The position numbers and the translations under genes are program-made. From Methanogenium sp. S4BF (GTDB lineage Archaea; Halobacteriota; Methanomicrobia; Methanomicrobiales; Methanomicrobiaceae), in contig NZ_CP091277.1 of the NCBI RefSeq assembly GCF_029633965.1, positions 434,001-498,000 on the forward strand: a stretch of 64,000 nt of DNA, given 5' to 3'. Each line of letters opens with the position of its first letter. The stretch's first letter is position 1. The notes beneath the pieces were generated by a model. The model did no database searches. It was not told where the DNA came from and saw nothing but the letters and a program-made list of their open reading frames with translations. This document shows, in pieces, positions 1 to 7,796 of this stretch.

Positions 1-543
1 ATTCATGGAACGGAATATACAACTTTTGTTGATATTTACATATATGATAGTCTGTCAAGTGGAGCAGGATATGCAACTGGCCTTCGGAAAATGATCGTTC
101 CGTTACTTGAGAATGTTGAGGCTGTTTTGAATTGTGATAAAGAAAACCCTTGTACTACAGCGTGTCACACGTGTCTCAAACACTACTGGAACCAGAGAGT
201 TCATGATAAATTGGATCGATTTGCCGCACTTGCTCTCCTTAACTGGGGTAGATATGGTGATCTGCCAAAACCATTGAGTATCGAGAGACAATATGAGATT
301 ATCGCCCCACTTAAGCGTTTGTTTGATGATGATCATCCTGAAATTCAATTTCAACCTGAACAAGAATGGATCTCAATTAATTCACCCAAAAAATCTGCCA
401 AATTTGTAGTGTATCCTGCGATGTGGGCAATTCCCCATGCAAGCAATAATACTCTGTATTTGTCAGATTCTTTGGTAAATAGAGCACTCCCCAAAGCATT
501 CGATGAGACTAATCACTTCATAAAAAATATATTGGTGGAATAG
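1..543 (+). CDS. DUF1998/MZB-type C-terminal domain, 5'-truncated by the window edge
   Basis: The reading frame is open from base 1, so the gene starts outside the window; about 180 residues are visible. The sequence shows the usual DUF1998 layout: a YDSLSSGAGYA segment (YD..xGGAGY in the family), then Cys residues in CDKENPC and CHTCLKHYWNQ, followed by HDKLDRFAAL. In the family these Cys residues are thought to bind a metal. Such domains sit at the C-terminus of DEAD/DEAH helicases or stand beside them, for example DrmB of the DISARM defence system; which kind this is cannot be told from the fragment. The tail after residue ~90 is not recognisable. The DNA is AT-rich, unlike the following replicon, which suggests foreign origin. 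A defence role is inference only. Confidence 0.7.
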   Translation: MHGTEYTTFVDIYIYDSLSSGAGYATGLRKMIVPLLENVEAVLNCDKENPCTTACHTCLKHYWNQRVHDKLDRFAALALLNWGRYGDLPKPLSIERQYEIIAPLKRLFDDDHPEIQFQPEQEWISINSPKKSAKFVVYPAMWAIPHASNNTLYLSDSLVNRALPKAFDETNHFIKNILVE

Positions 544-552
544 TTTATTCAA

Positions 553-726
553 GTGAGTAATGGCAACTCAATTTATCCTTTTTTAAAGGTAGAACGAGGT
601 GACGCTGAAACTCTTAATGCCATACATTCGTATAGTAATTCCGCTGAATTAATCCCCAATAATTTATATTTATCTCCTTGGCAGGGAATCCAAAAATACA
701 TTTCAATTTCTCAATCTGATTATTAA
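553..726 (+). CDS. Small ORF, possibly a truncated gene remnant
   Basis: A GTG-started frame of 57 codons begins 9 bases after the DUF1998 stop and runs in the same direction. The product contains a coding-like stretch (NNLYLSPWQGIQKYI), but I recognise no family. It ends inside a direct repeat of CAATCTGATT, exactly where base composition changes from AT-rich to GC-rich. It may be the N-terminal stump of the next gene of a defence-type operon, cut by insertion of the neighbouring replicon, or simply a chance frame. No strong ribosome binding site is seen; a GGTGG lies about 16 bases upstream. Confidence 0.3.
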   Translation: MSNGNSIYPFLKVERGDAETLNAIHSYSNSAELIPNNLYLSPWQGIQKYISISQSDY

Positions 727-737
727 CCAATCTGATT
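712..737. repeat. Direct repeat CAATCTGATT (two copies) at a composition boundary
   Basis: The ten-base word CAATCTGATT occurs at 712-721 and again at 728-737, separated by six bases. It lies precisely between the AT-rich DUF1998 segment and the GC-rich replicon. It could be an insertion scar or part of an attachment site; a matching right-hand copy was not found in the replicon's far flank (only a 9/10 match near 10558, inside a gene). Confidence 0.45.
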
Positions 738-920
738 TCCTGCCCATAATTTACCCCTGTGAAATCCCCCCTCACCAAGGAGAGACTTTACAACATGTGC
801 CTTTCTTTTCACGTGCCATCCACATTCCTTACTTCCAACCCGCAGGGTTCTTCTATATCCCATCAGCCGTTCTATCAGTTTCTGTGCACAGGAAAATCTG
901 TCGCACAGGAGCAAATCTCC

Positions 921-1061
921 ATGAAAAAAACAGAACGAGAAGTTCTCAACTCCATCCCGGACCGGCCCGCTGCGCTCGTCCGTGAGAATCGAATCGCAGA
1001 AGAAAAGAACAAAACCCGGCAGATGCTGCCAGACAGGGGGGCACAGGCATGCCGCCGATAG
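921..1061 (+). CDS. Small basic protein, first ORF of the replicon operon
   Basis: A 46-residue product, highly charged, starting MKKTEREVLN and rich in Arg, Lys and Glu. The start is chosen because AGGAG at 907-911 lies nine bases ahead of the ATG; a longer frame from 759 has no such site. Its stop overlaps the ATG of the next ORF by 13 bases, and the next two junctions also overlap, so four genes form one tightly coupled operon ending in the primase-helicase. No family is recognised. A role in replication control or as a small accessory DNA-binding protein is only suggested by position. Confidence 0.5.
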   Translation: MKKTEREVLNSIPDRPAALVRENRIAEEKNKTRQMLPDRGAQACRR

Positions 1062-1387
1062 ACACGAAACAGAGAAAGGGCAGCCCCACCACAAAACCCT
1101 GCGCCAACAGTGAAATGTCCGGAACTGCCAGAGAACAATTAGCGGCTGATGGTATAAAATCAACGATGAATGAACGGGCCGCCATCAAGACCGGGCCGGT
1201 TCCGCTCTATCTCATCCCGCAGACGCTTTCGTCAGAAATTCACGCACATGGCGGGGAGATCTCCGAGATTGCGATCAAACGGACCGGGCAGCACGTCTAT
1301 GCGATTACGCTGACAAAAACGCCAAAGCAGGGCAGAGATCAGGGCCGGGAACAGAACCGCAATCCGGGTGGTGCGGATGCAGACTGA
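1049..1387 (+). CDS. Hypothetical protein of replicon operon
   Basis: A 112-residue product with a charged, low-complexity N-terminus, a central segment that looks folded (about residues 45-95, including PLYLIPQTLSSEIHA and GQHVYAITL), and a Gln/Arg-rich tail. The ATG overlaps the end of the preceding ORF, implying translational coupling, and its own end overlaps the next ORF by 11 bases. I do not recognise the family. GC-rich codon use matches the primase-helicase downstream, supporting that it is a real gene. Confidence 0.5.
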   Translation: MPPIDTKQRKGSPTTKPCANSEMSGTAREQLAADGIKSTMNERAAIKTGPVPLYLIPQTLSSEIHAHGGEISEIAIKRTGQHVYAITLTKTPKQGRDQGREQNRNPGGADAD

Positions 1388-1730
1388 GCCCGGCACGCTC
1401 TCCCTCGTGAGGGGCGGAACACTCGCTCTCCACCTCGCTGAGGAGACCTACTCCCTCACACGGGATGACATCCACACCCTGTTATTCAACGGGCAGAGTG
1501 TCCCCCTTACCCGGACGGAGGAGGTGAACAATCCCGACGGCGCCGTGTTCGTTTCGACGGTCATCGACGGGCACATCACTGTCCACGCCTCCGGCCGGGC
1601 CGTCATTGCCGCCACACGGGGAGGGCTGTACAGCATCCCGTTTGCCTGTTTCCGGCAGGTCACCCGTGGCGAGGCAGCCTCTGCCCCCCTCTTCCCGGTA
1701 CACCCGGCACTGGCAGGTGGTTTCCTGTGA
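1377..1730 (+). CDS. Hypothetical protein directly upstream of primase-helicase
   Basis: A 117-residue product starting MQTEPGTLSL, predicted mostly beta (alternating hydrophobic and polar residues through residues 5-90). The ATG at 1377 is preferred to the in-frame GTG at 1368 because GGTGGT at 1367-1372 sits four bases ahead of it. The stop TGA overlaps the GTG start of the primase-helicase (GTGA), a classic coupled junction, so the two proteins are probably made together. No family recognised; it may be a replication accessory factor (inference from position). Confidence 0.55.
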   Translation: MQTEPGTLSLVRGGTLALHLAEETYSLTRDDIHTLLFNGQSVPLTRTEEVNNPDGAVFVSTVIDGHITVHASGRAVIAATRGGLYSIPFACFRQVTRGEAASAPLFPVHPALAGGFL

Positions 1731-4642
1731 ACGCAGGTACAGAGGAGATCCGGGAGGGGCTATCCCTCCTCTTTTTGGACGGTGCGGTCGTCGAACTCCG
1801 TGCCCTTGGTGACGGTGGCGTCCACAGCGGCTACTTCACCGATTTTGACGCACTCGCCGGGCGGGCGAACGCGATGGACACGTACCCCGGCGTGCAGGGC
1901 ATCTATGTCACCGTAAACGAGGTGAACCCGGCACTGCTCTCCCGCCGGGCCAACCGCGTGAAGCAGCGCCTCTCCCGGAGTGACGCCACGACCGCCGATG
2001 CCGACATCTGCCGCCGCCGGTGGCTCCCCATCGACCTCGACCCGGTCCGGCCGAGCGGGGTCTCGGCGACCGATGCGGAGCATGCCGCCGCCCTGAAACG
2101 GGCCAAAGCGGTGGCCGCATGGCTCACCGGACGGGGTTTCCCGGCACCGATACTCGCCGACTCCGGCAACGGGGCGCACCTCCTCTACCGCATCGACCTC
2201 CCGAACGACGGTGAGGCCACCCGGCTGGTGAAGGGGTGCCTTGCAGTCCTCGATGCCGTCTTCTCAGACGAAACGGTCCACTGCGACACGGCGAACTTCA
2301 ACGCGGGCCGCATCTGGAAATGCTACGGGACGACGGCCCGCAAGGGGGACAATACCGGAGAACGGCCCCACCGGAAGGCCCGCATCCTCTCCGCCCCGGA
2401 TGCACCGGAGGTCGTGCCGGATGAGCGCCTCCGGGAACTGGCCGGTTCCATTCCCCGGTCCGCCCCCGCAGCAGAGCAGGGCAGGCGGCGGGGATCGTTT
2501 GACCTTCGTCGCTGGCTCGACACACACCACCTCGCCGTCCGTACCGAACGGCCCTGGCAGGGAGGCACGCTCTTCTCGCTTGCCGCATGCCCGTTCTCCA
2601 CCGCACACCGGGACGGGGCGTTTGCCATCCAGTTCGCAAACGGCGCCGTCTTCGCCGGATGCCATCACGACTCCTGCGGCGGCGGAACGCAGCGGTGGCA
2701 GGAGCTCCGGGCACAGTATGAGCCGGAACGGGCCGCCGGAAGACAGACACCCGGGACAGAGCCGTCCAACGATGAGGAGGAGCCATTGGAGGATCTCTCC
2801 CCCGCTCCTTCTCTGCCGGACACCACACCTGAGCAGCAGGAGCACCGGAAACGGGCCACAGAGATCCTCGAACACGGTGACCCGCTCGCCTTCCTCCTTG
2901 ATGTCTTCCACCGGGACCATGTCGGCGACCGGACGGTCGCTGAGTGCCTCGCGATGTCGGTCGCCTCGCAGTCCGTGGAAAACACCGCGGGCCTGCACGT
3001 CGCTATCTCCGGCAATTCCGGCAAGGGCAAGACCCACGCCTGCAACGCGATGCTCCGCCTCCTGCCCGAGGCATACCGGCTGAAGGGCACTGTCTCAAAT
3101 AAGGCCCTCTTTTACTATGATGATCTGCTGCCGGGGACGGTCATCCTCTTTGATGACATCTCCCTCTCGGATGACATGCAGGAGCTCCTGAAATCGGCGA
3201 CCGCGAATTTTCAGGAGCCGGTGGTCCACCGGACGCTCACCCGCGACAGGCAGCTTAAGGTATGCACCATTCCTGAACGGTGCGTCTGGTGGCTTGCCAA
3301 GGTGGAGGCGGTTGGCGACGACCAGGTAATGAACCGGATGCTCACGGTATGGATCGACGACTCCAGTGTGCAGGACCAGGCCGTCCTTGCCCACCTGAAA
3401 AAGGTTGAGGCAGGCAGGGTGCCTTCTGCAGCCGGGGACCCGGACGTCCCGGTCTGCCGGGAGATATGGAAGATACTGAAGCAGGCCGTCCGGCATGTCT
3501 GTATCCCGTTTGCCTGCCGCATCAACTTTTCAGCGGCCCACAACCGGCGCAACCCCGCGATGCTCTTCGACCTCATCAAATGCCATGCGGTGCTGAACTT
3601 CCTCCAGCGGGAGAAGACAGACGACGGGACAATCATCGCCACCCATGCCGACTTCGTCTATGCCAGACAGCTCTTTATCGCCATCAACGGCAATGTCGGC
3701 GGGCAGGAGACGAAACTGACCCGAAACGAATCCTCAGCCCTTGCGACGATCACCCGGATGGACCTGCGTGTCTTCACTATCCGGCAGCTGCAGGACACGC
3801 TCGGCCTCTCCTATTATCAGACCTACCGTCTCCTCCACGGCTACTCGAACAGCCGGACAACATACCTTGGTCTCCTTGACAAGTGCCCTGCAGTCAGCCT
3901 CATCGACGCAACGGTGGCTGAAGAGATCTGCGGGGTGGAGTGCCGCCGCCGGGAGCACTACTTCTCCTTCGATCTTGTCCATTACCGGGGATGGTCCGAA
4001 CAGGCGGATGTCTGGCTTGGGGAGGGGGACGATGATGACCGCCCGGAGGATGATACAGGTGGTGATGATGGCAGTGATGGGGGAAATGATACGGACGGTA
4101 CCGATCACAGCCGCATTCTTTCACCTGCTTTCCACCAAAAACCCGAAGACGGTGCAACGAAAAACGGCGGGCCTGATACTCCTCTTTTTAGCAGAGAGAG
4201 TACGAGAGAAGAGAGGCGTACAGAGAGTATGGGAACTTTGTATGGATTGCCCGTAACACCCGGCGACCCGGCTGCCTCTGCCGTTGGGCGCGGGAGTGTA
4301 TATGATCCTGACAGAGATGCAAAGATTCCGCCGGAGTCATTGCCGGGGCGGCCAATTGAGCATTCCGGCGAGGATATGCAAAAAACACAATGCAAACCGG
4401 ATCACAACGGTTTCACAGGGGATACAAATGTGCAGGGAACGAAAGGTCCGGGGACCACCCCGCCCCTCCCCGGCATCCTGGATCATACGTCATTTCACCG
4501 GTCGTCGGTCTCGCTCGGACACTGTACTATCTGCGGAGAAGGAGCGGCGGTGTATCATTCACGAGAGCAGCGGGCGAGCATCTGTGAAGGGTGTTATGCC
4601 CGGATGATCCGGGAGTGGAACAAGGGTGAGGGGGTGGTGTGA
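1727..4642 (+). CDS. Primase-polymerase / helicase fusion replication protein
   Basis: A 971-residue protein likely starting replication of a mobile replicon. Visible parts in order: an archaeo-eukaryotic primase-like domain (about residues 95-225) with the acidic IDLDP motif (D103, D105), SGNGAHLLYR near 146-155, and RIWKCYGT near 195-202; a Cys/His segment (CPF...H...GCHHDSC, 288-317) that may bind zinc; a P-loop ATPase with Walker A GNSGKGKT (429-436) and Walker B ILFDDI (473-478); an acidic Asp/Gly-rich linker around 765-785; and a C-terminal zinc ribbon CTIC...CEGC. The GTG start overlaps the preceding stop and has AGGTGG seven bases upstream. Primase-helicase fusions of this kind are known from plasmids and proviruses; polymerase activity here is inferred. 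Confidence 0.75.
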   Translation: MNAGTEEIREGLSLLFLDGAVVELRALGDGGVHSGYFTDFDALAGRANAMDTYPGVQGIYVTVNEVNPALLSRRANRVKQRLSRSDATTADADICRRRWLPIDLDPVRPSGVSATDAEHAAALKRAKAVAAWLTGRGFPAPILADSGNGAHLLYRIDLPNDGEATRLVKGCLAVLDAVFSDETVHCDTANFNAGRIWKCYGTTARKGDNTGERPHRKARILSAPDAPEVVPDERLRELAGSIPRSAPAAEQGRRRGSFDLRRWLDTHHLAVRTERPWQGGTLFSLAACPFSTAHRDGAFAIQFANGAVFAGCHHDSCGGGTQRWQELRAQYEPERAAGRQTPGTEPSNDEEEPLEDLSPAPSLPDTTPEQQEHRKRATEILEHGDPLAFLLDVFHRDHVGDRTVAECLAMSVASQSVENTAGLHVAISGNSGKGKTHACNAMLRLLPEAYRLKGTVSNKALFYYDDLLPGTVILFDDISLSDDMQELLKSATANFQEPVVHRTLTRDRQLKVCTIPERCVWWLAKVEAVGDDQVMNRMLTVWIDDSSVQDQAVLAHLKKVEAGRVPSAAGDPDVPVCREIWKILKQAVRHVCIPFACRINFSAAHNRRNPAMLFDLIKCHAVLNFLQREKTDDGTIIATHADFVYARQLFIAINGNVGGQETKLTRNESSALATITRMDLRVFTIRQLQDTLGLSYYQTYRLLHGYSNSRTTYLGLLDKCPAVSLIDATVAEEICGVECRRREHYFSFDLVHYRGWSEQADVWLGEGDDDDRPEDDTGGDDGSDGGNDTDGTDHSRILSPAFHQKPEDGATKNGGPDTPLFSRESTREERRTESMGTLYGLPVTPGDPAASAVGRGSVYDPDRDAKIPPESLPGRPIEHSGEDMQKTQCKPDHNGFTGDTNVQGTKGPGTTPPLPGILDHTSFHRSSVSLGHCTICGEGAAVYHSREQRASICEGCYARMIREWNKGEGVV

Positions 4643-4672
4643 TGCCCGGGGACGGGCGGTCAAATGGGTGAA

Positions 4673-5824
4673 TCAGACCAATCCGCATTTTTCCGTCCGG
4701 CACATCTCCATCATCATCTCCGGGTCACCCCGGAGCACCACCTCCCGTGTATTCCCCCGCACGGACGGGCGAATCAGCTCGATGAGCCGGAGGTCTGCGA
4801 GTCTGGTCAGCCGGGTGTGGAAGACGGTATAGGAGACCTTTGTTGTCTCTTTGAAGGACGCATACAGTGTTCCGGAAGTGACCGGCACGTCAGCATCCTT
4901 CTGCTTCATCTCCGCAATATGGGAGAGCAGCCGCTGTTCATCCGGCTTCAGGGCCTCGACGAGCTGGATGAGATGTGCTCCATGTGCGGCCTGAAACGAG
5001 TTTCTGACATCTTGCTCCTGTACAACAGTCCGTGCAGCCTGTTCGGCCGCGGCCGCCGCCAGTCTCAGGAGGCTGATGCCCACCCGGAGATCCCCCTCCT
5101 CTATTGTGAGGGCGGTGATAAGGTCCAGCATCCCGGACGGGACTACTCCTTCATAGAGGCCCGCCTGCACGCGGTCATGCAGGATGCCACGCACTTCTTC
5201 TGCTCCATAGGGCGGACAGGAGATCAGATAGGGCTGATAGACAGACCGTGTCGACGGGTCGAGGAGCGCGAGGTGGTAGTCTGTCCGGGTGTTTACTGTC
5301 GAGACGACACCGATTTTCACTCCCGGATAGGCTTCATGCATCCGGAGCAGGTAGCGAAGGATCTCACCGGGATGACCGTTGCTGCCCAGATAATTGGCGT
5401 CGTCCAGGCAGACGATGAGGACTGCTTTTCGTTTGATGAGCTCAGACGCAATGGGGTCAGTGAGCCGCTCCGTCGGGATGCCGGAGAGCGACGGCTGATG
5501 CCCGAAGAGTCTCCTGAAGATGGTGGCAAAGACACGAAACGGCGTCCGGACGCTCTCGCAGTTGACGAAGACGGTGACGACATGGGAGGTGATCTCCTCA
5601 ATCTCGGTGAAGATCTCGCGGACGCAGGTGGTCTTCCCGGTCCCCGGCGGGCCATGGAGGATGGTGTTCACGGGGTGACCTCCCCGCAGGGCGGGCCTGA
5701 GATGCGTAGCAAGCTCCCGGAGCTGCATGTCACGGTAACTGATGGTATCGGGTGTGTAGTCGAATTCAAAGACACCGGGGTCTTTGAAGAGTGTCTGGTT
5801 ATCCATGAGGAAGTGTTGTGGCAT
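4673..5824 (-). CDS. Orc1/Cdc6-type replication initiator
   Basis: A 383-residue AAA+ protein expected to bind origin DNA and load helicase. Walker A is GPPGTGKTT (58-66). The Walker B region reads LIVCLDDANYL (136-146), with Asp-Asp where the common archaeal form has Asp-Glu; this LDDxNYL form is, as far as I recall, usual for a paralogue group in methanogens. The C-terminal third (about 285-375) is a winged-helix region. It converges with the primase-helicase, their stops being 30 bases apart. Upstream of its ATG no ribosome binding site is visible, so it may be leaderless. It probably serves the local replicon rather than the chromosome, but an additional chromosomal initiator cannot be excluded. 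Confidence 0.85.
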   Translation of the reverse strand: MPQHFLMDNQTLFKDPGVFEFDYTPDTISYRDMQLRELATHLRPALRGGHPVNTILHGPPGTGKTTCVREIFTEIEEITSHVVTVFVNCESVRTPFRVFATIFRRLFGHQPSLSGIPTERLTDPIASELIKRKAVLIVCLDDANYLGSNGHPGEILRYLLRMHEAYPGVKIGVVSTVNTRTDYHLALLDPSTRSVYQPYLISCPPYGAEEVRGILHDRVQAGLYEGVVPSGMLDLITALTIEEGDLRVGISLLRLAAAAAEQAARTVVQEQDVRNSFQAAHGAHLIQLVEALKPDEQRLLSHIAEMKQKDADVPVTSGTLYASFKETTKVSYTVFHTRLTRLADLRLIELIRPSVRGNTREVVLRGDPEMMMEMCRTEKCGLV

Positions 5825-5881
5825 GAAAAGGGAGTCGGAGTGACTGATAATAGCGGTTTAGTGGGCGGGGGATGAAAATGA

Positions 5882-5898
5882 AGAATTGGGTGAATTCT
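5882..5898. promoter_or_regulatory. Palindrome AGAATT-N5-AATTCT upstream of orc1
   Basis: Perfect six-base arms around a five-base spacer, centred 66 bases upstream of the orc1 start and about 90 upstream of the next rightward gene. It lies in the divergent intergenic stretch 5825-5982 and could be an operator or part of an origin. No clear set of repeated origin-recognition boxes was found. TATA-like AAATAAATAG at about 5933-5942 could serve the rightward gene. Confidence 0.35.
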
Positions 5899-5982
5899 CT
5901 GACTTTCTGCCCGAATCAGGAATACGGATTAGAAATAAATAGTATCTAAGAGCATGATTGTTCGTTTATCAGGGTTACCATT

Positions 5983-6306
5983 ATGCGTTCCACTCCATCA
6001 CCCGGAAAGAAATACTCAGAGCGACAGGATAACAAAAAAACTGATAGATACGTCTCTGCAGGTATTCAGGAGACCGGGACAAAATATCTCCATGCCGGAA
6101 TACCGGGAATTGAGTACAAATTGACCTGTCTGCCTATTCGGGAATCCGAAAAATGTCAGATTATGCGCAGAATGTCCCCTGAGTGTCAAAGAATCTTAAA
6201 CGGGACAAAGTGGAGTGAAAACGGTTTTATTCCCTCATTTAAAGCTACAGACATAATATTAGAGAAAGTTGCTCGTCGGACATATAGTAAAGCTCGCGGC
6301 AGATAA
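5983..6306 (+). CDS. Small protein paired with zeta-like ATPase, candidate antitoxin
   Basis: A 107-residue basic protein with no recognised family. It lies six bases ahead of the zeta-toxin-like gene in the same direction, the usual place for an antitoxin. The first ~35 residues are charged and probably disordered; the middle carries GIPGIEYKLTCLPI and the end is Lys/Arg-rich. Codon use is more AT-rich than the primase operon, like its toxin partner. Antitoxin function is inferred solely from arrangement; known partners of such ATPases are often short ribbon-helix-helix proteins, and I do not see a clear one here. Confidence 0.55.
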   Translation: MRSTPSPGKKYSERQDNKKTDRYVSAGIQETGTKYLHAGIPGIEYKLTCLPIRESEKCQIMRRMSPECQRILNGTKWSENGFIPSFKATDIILEKVARRTYSKARGR

Positions 6307-6311
6307 AACCG

Positions 6312-6962
6312 ATGAAAGAGTTATTTCTTTTTGCCGGGCCAAATGGATCCGGTAAATCCACAATAATGGCCCCATTTCTCTCAGATGGCTCTTTAGACTA
6401 TTTAAGCCCGGATTATTGTTTACGTGAAGATCCCGAAATTAAAATTATGCCCGCTGGTCTGGAAAAGTCAATCCGGGCACGGGAAGAGACCGAAAGACGG
6501 CTTGAAGAAATGATCTCAGCAGGAAAATCCTTTGCATGGGAAACGGTGTTCTCTCATGAAAGCCGCCTGAATATTTTGAAATACGCAAAGGAAGAAGGCT
6601 ATCGGATTCATCTGACATACGTTACGACAAAAGACGCTGATATCAATGTTGCCCGCGTTCAATCCCGGTTTAGAGAGGGTGGCCATGATGTGCCGGAAGA
6701 GAAAATCCGGGGAAGATATGGACGTTCCGTCGCTTTTTTGCCAGAAATGATTGTGATTGCCGATGAAGTTCTCATCTTTGATAATTCCTCAGAAAAAACC
6801 GATCCAAAACTTTTGTTTCAAAAAATCATGCAAACAGATGATGATACCGAACCTGAAATGATCGTCTGGCTGGTTGATGATGAGGATGTGGTTGAGTGGG
6901 TTGTGAAATACGTGGTTTATCCGCTTGATAAAATGGGTATTCAGGTCCGGTGCTATAGGTGA
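6312..6962 (+). CDS. Zeta-toxin-like P-loop ATPase/kinase
   Basis: A 216-residue protein. The P-loop is GPNGSGKST (residues 9-17), followed by YLSPDYC (the conserved Asp region), SFAWETVFS, and a C-terminal ADEVLIFDNS strand. These features match the predicted ABC-type ATPase/zeta-toxin group (COG4185-like). Zeta toxins phosphorylate UDP-N-acetylglucosamine in bacteria; archaea of this kind lack murein, so if toxic its target may be the UDP-sugar pool or something else. The last ~40 residues (after LLFQKIMQ) are an acidic extension. The gene is six bases behind its small partner. Confidence 0.8.
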   Translation: MKELFLFAGPNGSGKSTIMAPFLSDGSLDYLSPDYCLREDPEIKIMPAGLEKSIRAREETERRLEEMISAGKSFAWETVFSHESRLNILKYAKEEGYRIHLTYVTTKDADINVARVQSRFREGGHDVPEEKIRGRYGRSVAFLPEMIVIADEVLIFDNSSEKTDPKLLFQKIMQTDDDTEPEMIVWLVDDEDVVEWVVKYVVYPLDKMGIQVRCYR

Positions 6963-7131
6963 ATTTGGGAAATCGGCCGTTCCGATGCTTTTTTTCCACG
7001 ACTTCCGGTATTCTGGAGATGATGAAAATACATCCTTCCAAAAAAAAGCCGCAAAAGAAATTTGAAAATTATTCTGCGATATATGCGGATTGAATCGTAA
7101 TTCAGCCTTATCCGTGGACTTAGAAGGTAAT

Positions 7132-7371
7132 TCACCCCATCCCCAGCCACTGCACCGCCCACGCCGCAAGTGCCCCGACAATCCCGCTCACACCCGCAAC
7201 AATACCGCCGGTCCGCTTCTCTGCCCCGGCCTTTTCGGCCCGCCACCCTTCGAGGTTCCGGATGCGGCCTTCGAAGTCTGCATCCGTCTCTTTCATCTCT
7301 TCGAGCGTCCGGCAGATCCACTTCACATCGCGGTGCGTCTCGATGATTTGGGCGGTTACATCATCCTTCAT
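7132..7371 (-). CDS. XhlA/holin-like small membrane protein
   Basis: A 79-residue protein: an N-terminal amphipathic helix likely to form a coiled coil (residues 1-45), then a Gly/Ala-rich single membrane segment (GGIVAGVSGIVGALAAWAVQWL, split here as GGIVAGVSGI and VGALAAWAVQWL, about 54-75). This is the architecture of haemolysin XhlA-like phage proteins. In bacteria they act near holins and lysis genes; a role in an archaeal virus is inference. AGGAG lies 14 bases upstream of the chosen ATG. Divergent from the gene at 7797, with a shared type of palindrome upstream of each. Confidence 0.6.
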   Translation of the reverse strand: MKDDVTAQIIETHRDVKWICRTLEEMKETDADFEGRIRNLEGWRAEKAGAEKRTGGIVAGVSGIVGALAAWAVQWLGMG

Positions 7372-7427
7372 TTTCGTTCAGCATCTCCTGATAATCTGTG
7401 CATAGACTCTGCGGTGAATGCAGATAA

Positions 7428-7444
7428 ATATTACTTGTAGTAAT
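7428..7444. promoter_or_regulatory. Palindromic site ATATTAC-N5-GTAAT, left copy
   Basis: ATTAC at 7430-7434 and GTAAT at 7440-7444 form an inverted repeat with spacer TTGTA. The site ends 58 bases before the leftward XhlA-like start. An equivalent site lies exactly 300 bases to the right. Probably an operator/promoter element controlling the leftward gene. Confidence 0.55.
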
Positions 7445-7727
7445 GTTTGCCCGATAGATTCATCCGGGGTACGGATCGGAGGAGGCTGTTGCTGCTCTCC
7501 CGTTTTGTTTGAATTCTGTTCTTCTCTCACATGCTCTCTTTTAAAATCAAATATCTGGTGCAAATTTAACTTTGCAGATAGTATTCGTCCCGGATGCGGA
7601 TGGGGGTCTGAACCGTATGTCCGGGAGTCCGGTGGTCCGTCCCGTACATTTTTCTGGTCAAATCATCCGCCGTTTTCGTTCATGCCATCGATGATTTTTG
7701 GATGTGACCCAATGTTAAGGCACGTTA

Positions 7728-7744
7728 ATATTACCCAAAGTAAT
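7728..7744. promoter_or_regulatory. Palindromic site ATATTAC-N5-GTAAT, right copy
   Basis: ATTAC at 7730-7734 and GTAAT at 7740-7744 with spacer CCAAA. It ends 52 bases before the rightward ATG at 7797 and just before a TATA-like TGTATATG (about 7748-7755). Same arms, spacer length and preceding AT as the left copy, so both divergent genes are probably under one regulator. The rest of 7372-7796 shows no convincing gene. Confidence 0.55.
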
Positions 7745-7796
7745 AGTTGTATATGTCAGTCGCATCCCGGGAACCGGCTGGCAGGAGTGCCATACC

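Noticed and set aside
759-920. N-terminal extension of the first replicon ORF
   Set aside because: No ribosome site and odd composition; AGGAG before the ATG at 921 fits a shorter gene.
4664-5875. 403-codon frame on the plus strand
   Set aside because: It is the antisense shadow of orc1/cdc6, which has clear AAA+ motifs on the minus strand.
7378-7563. 61-codon leftward frame between the divergent genes
   Set aside because: Covers the palindromic promoter region and shows no protein-like features.
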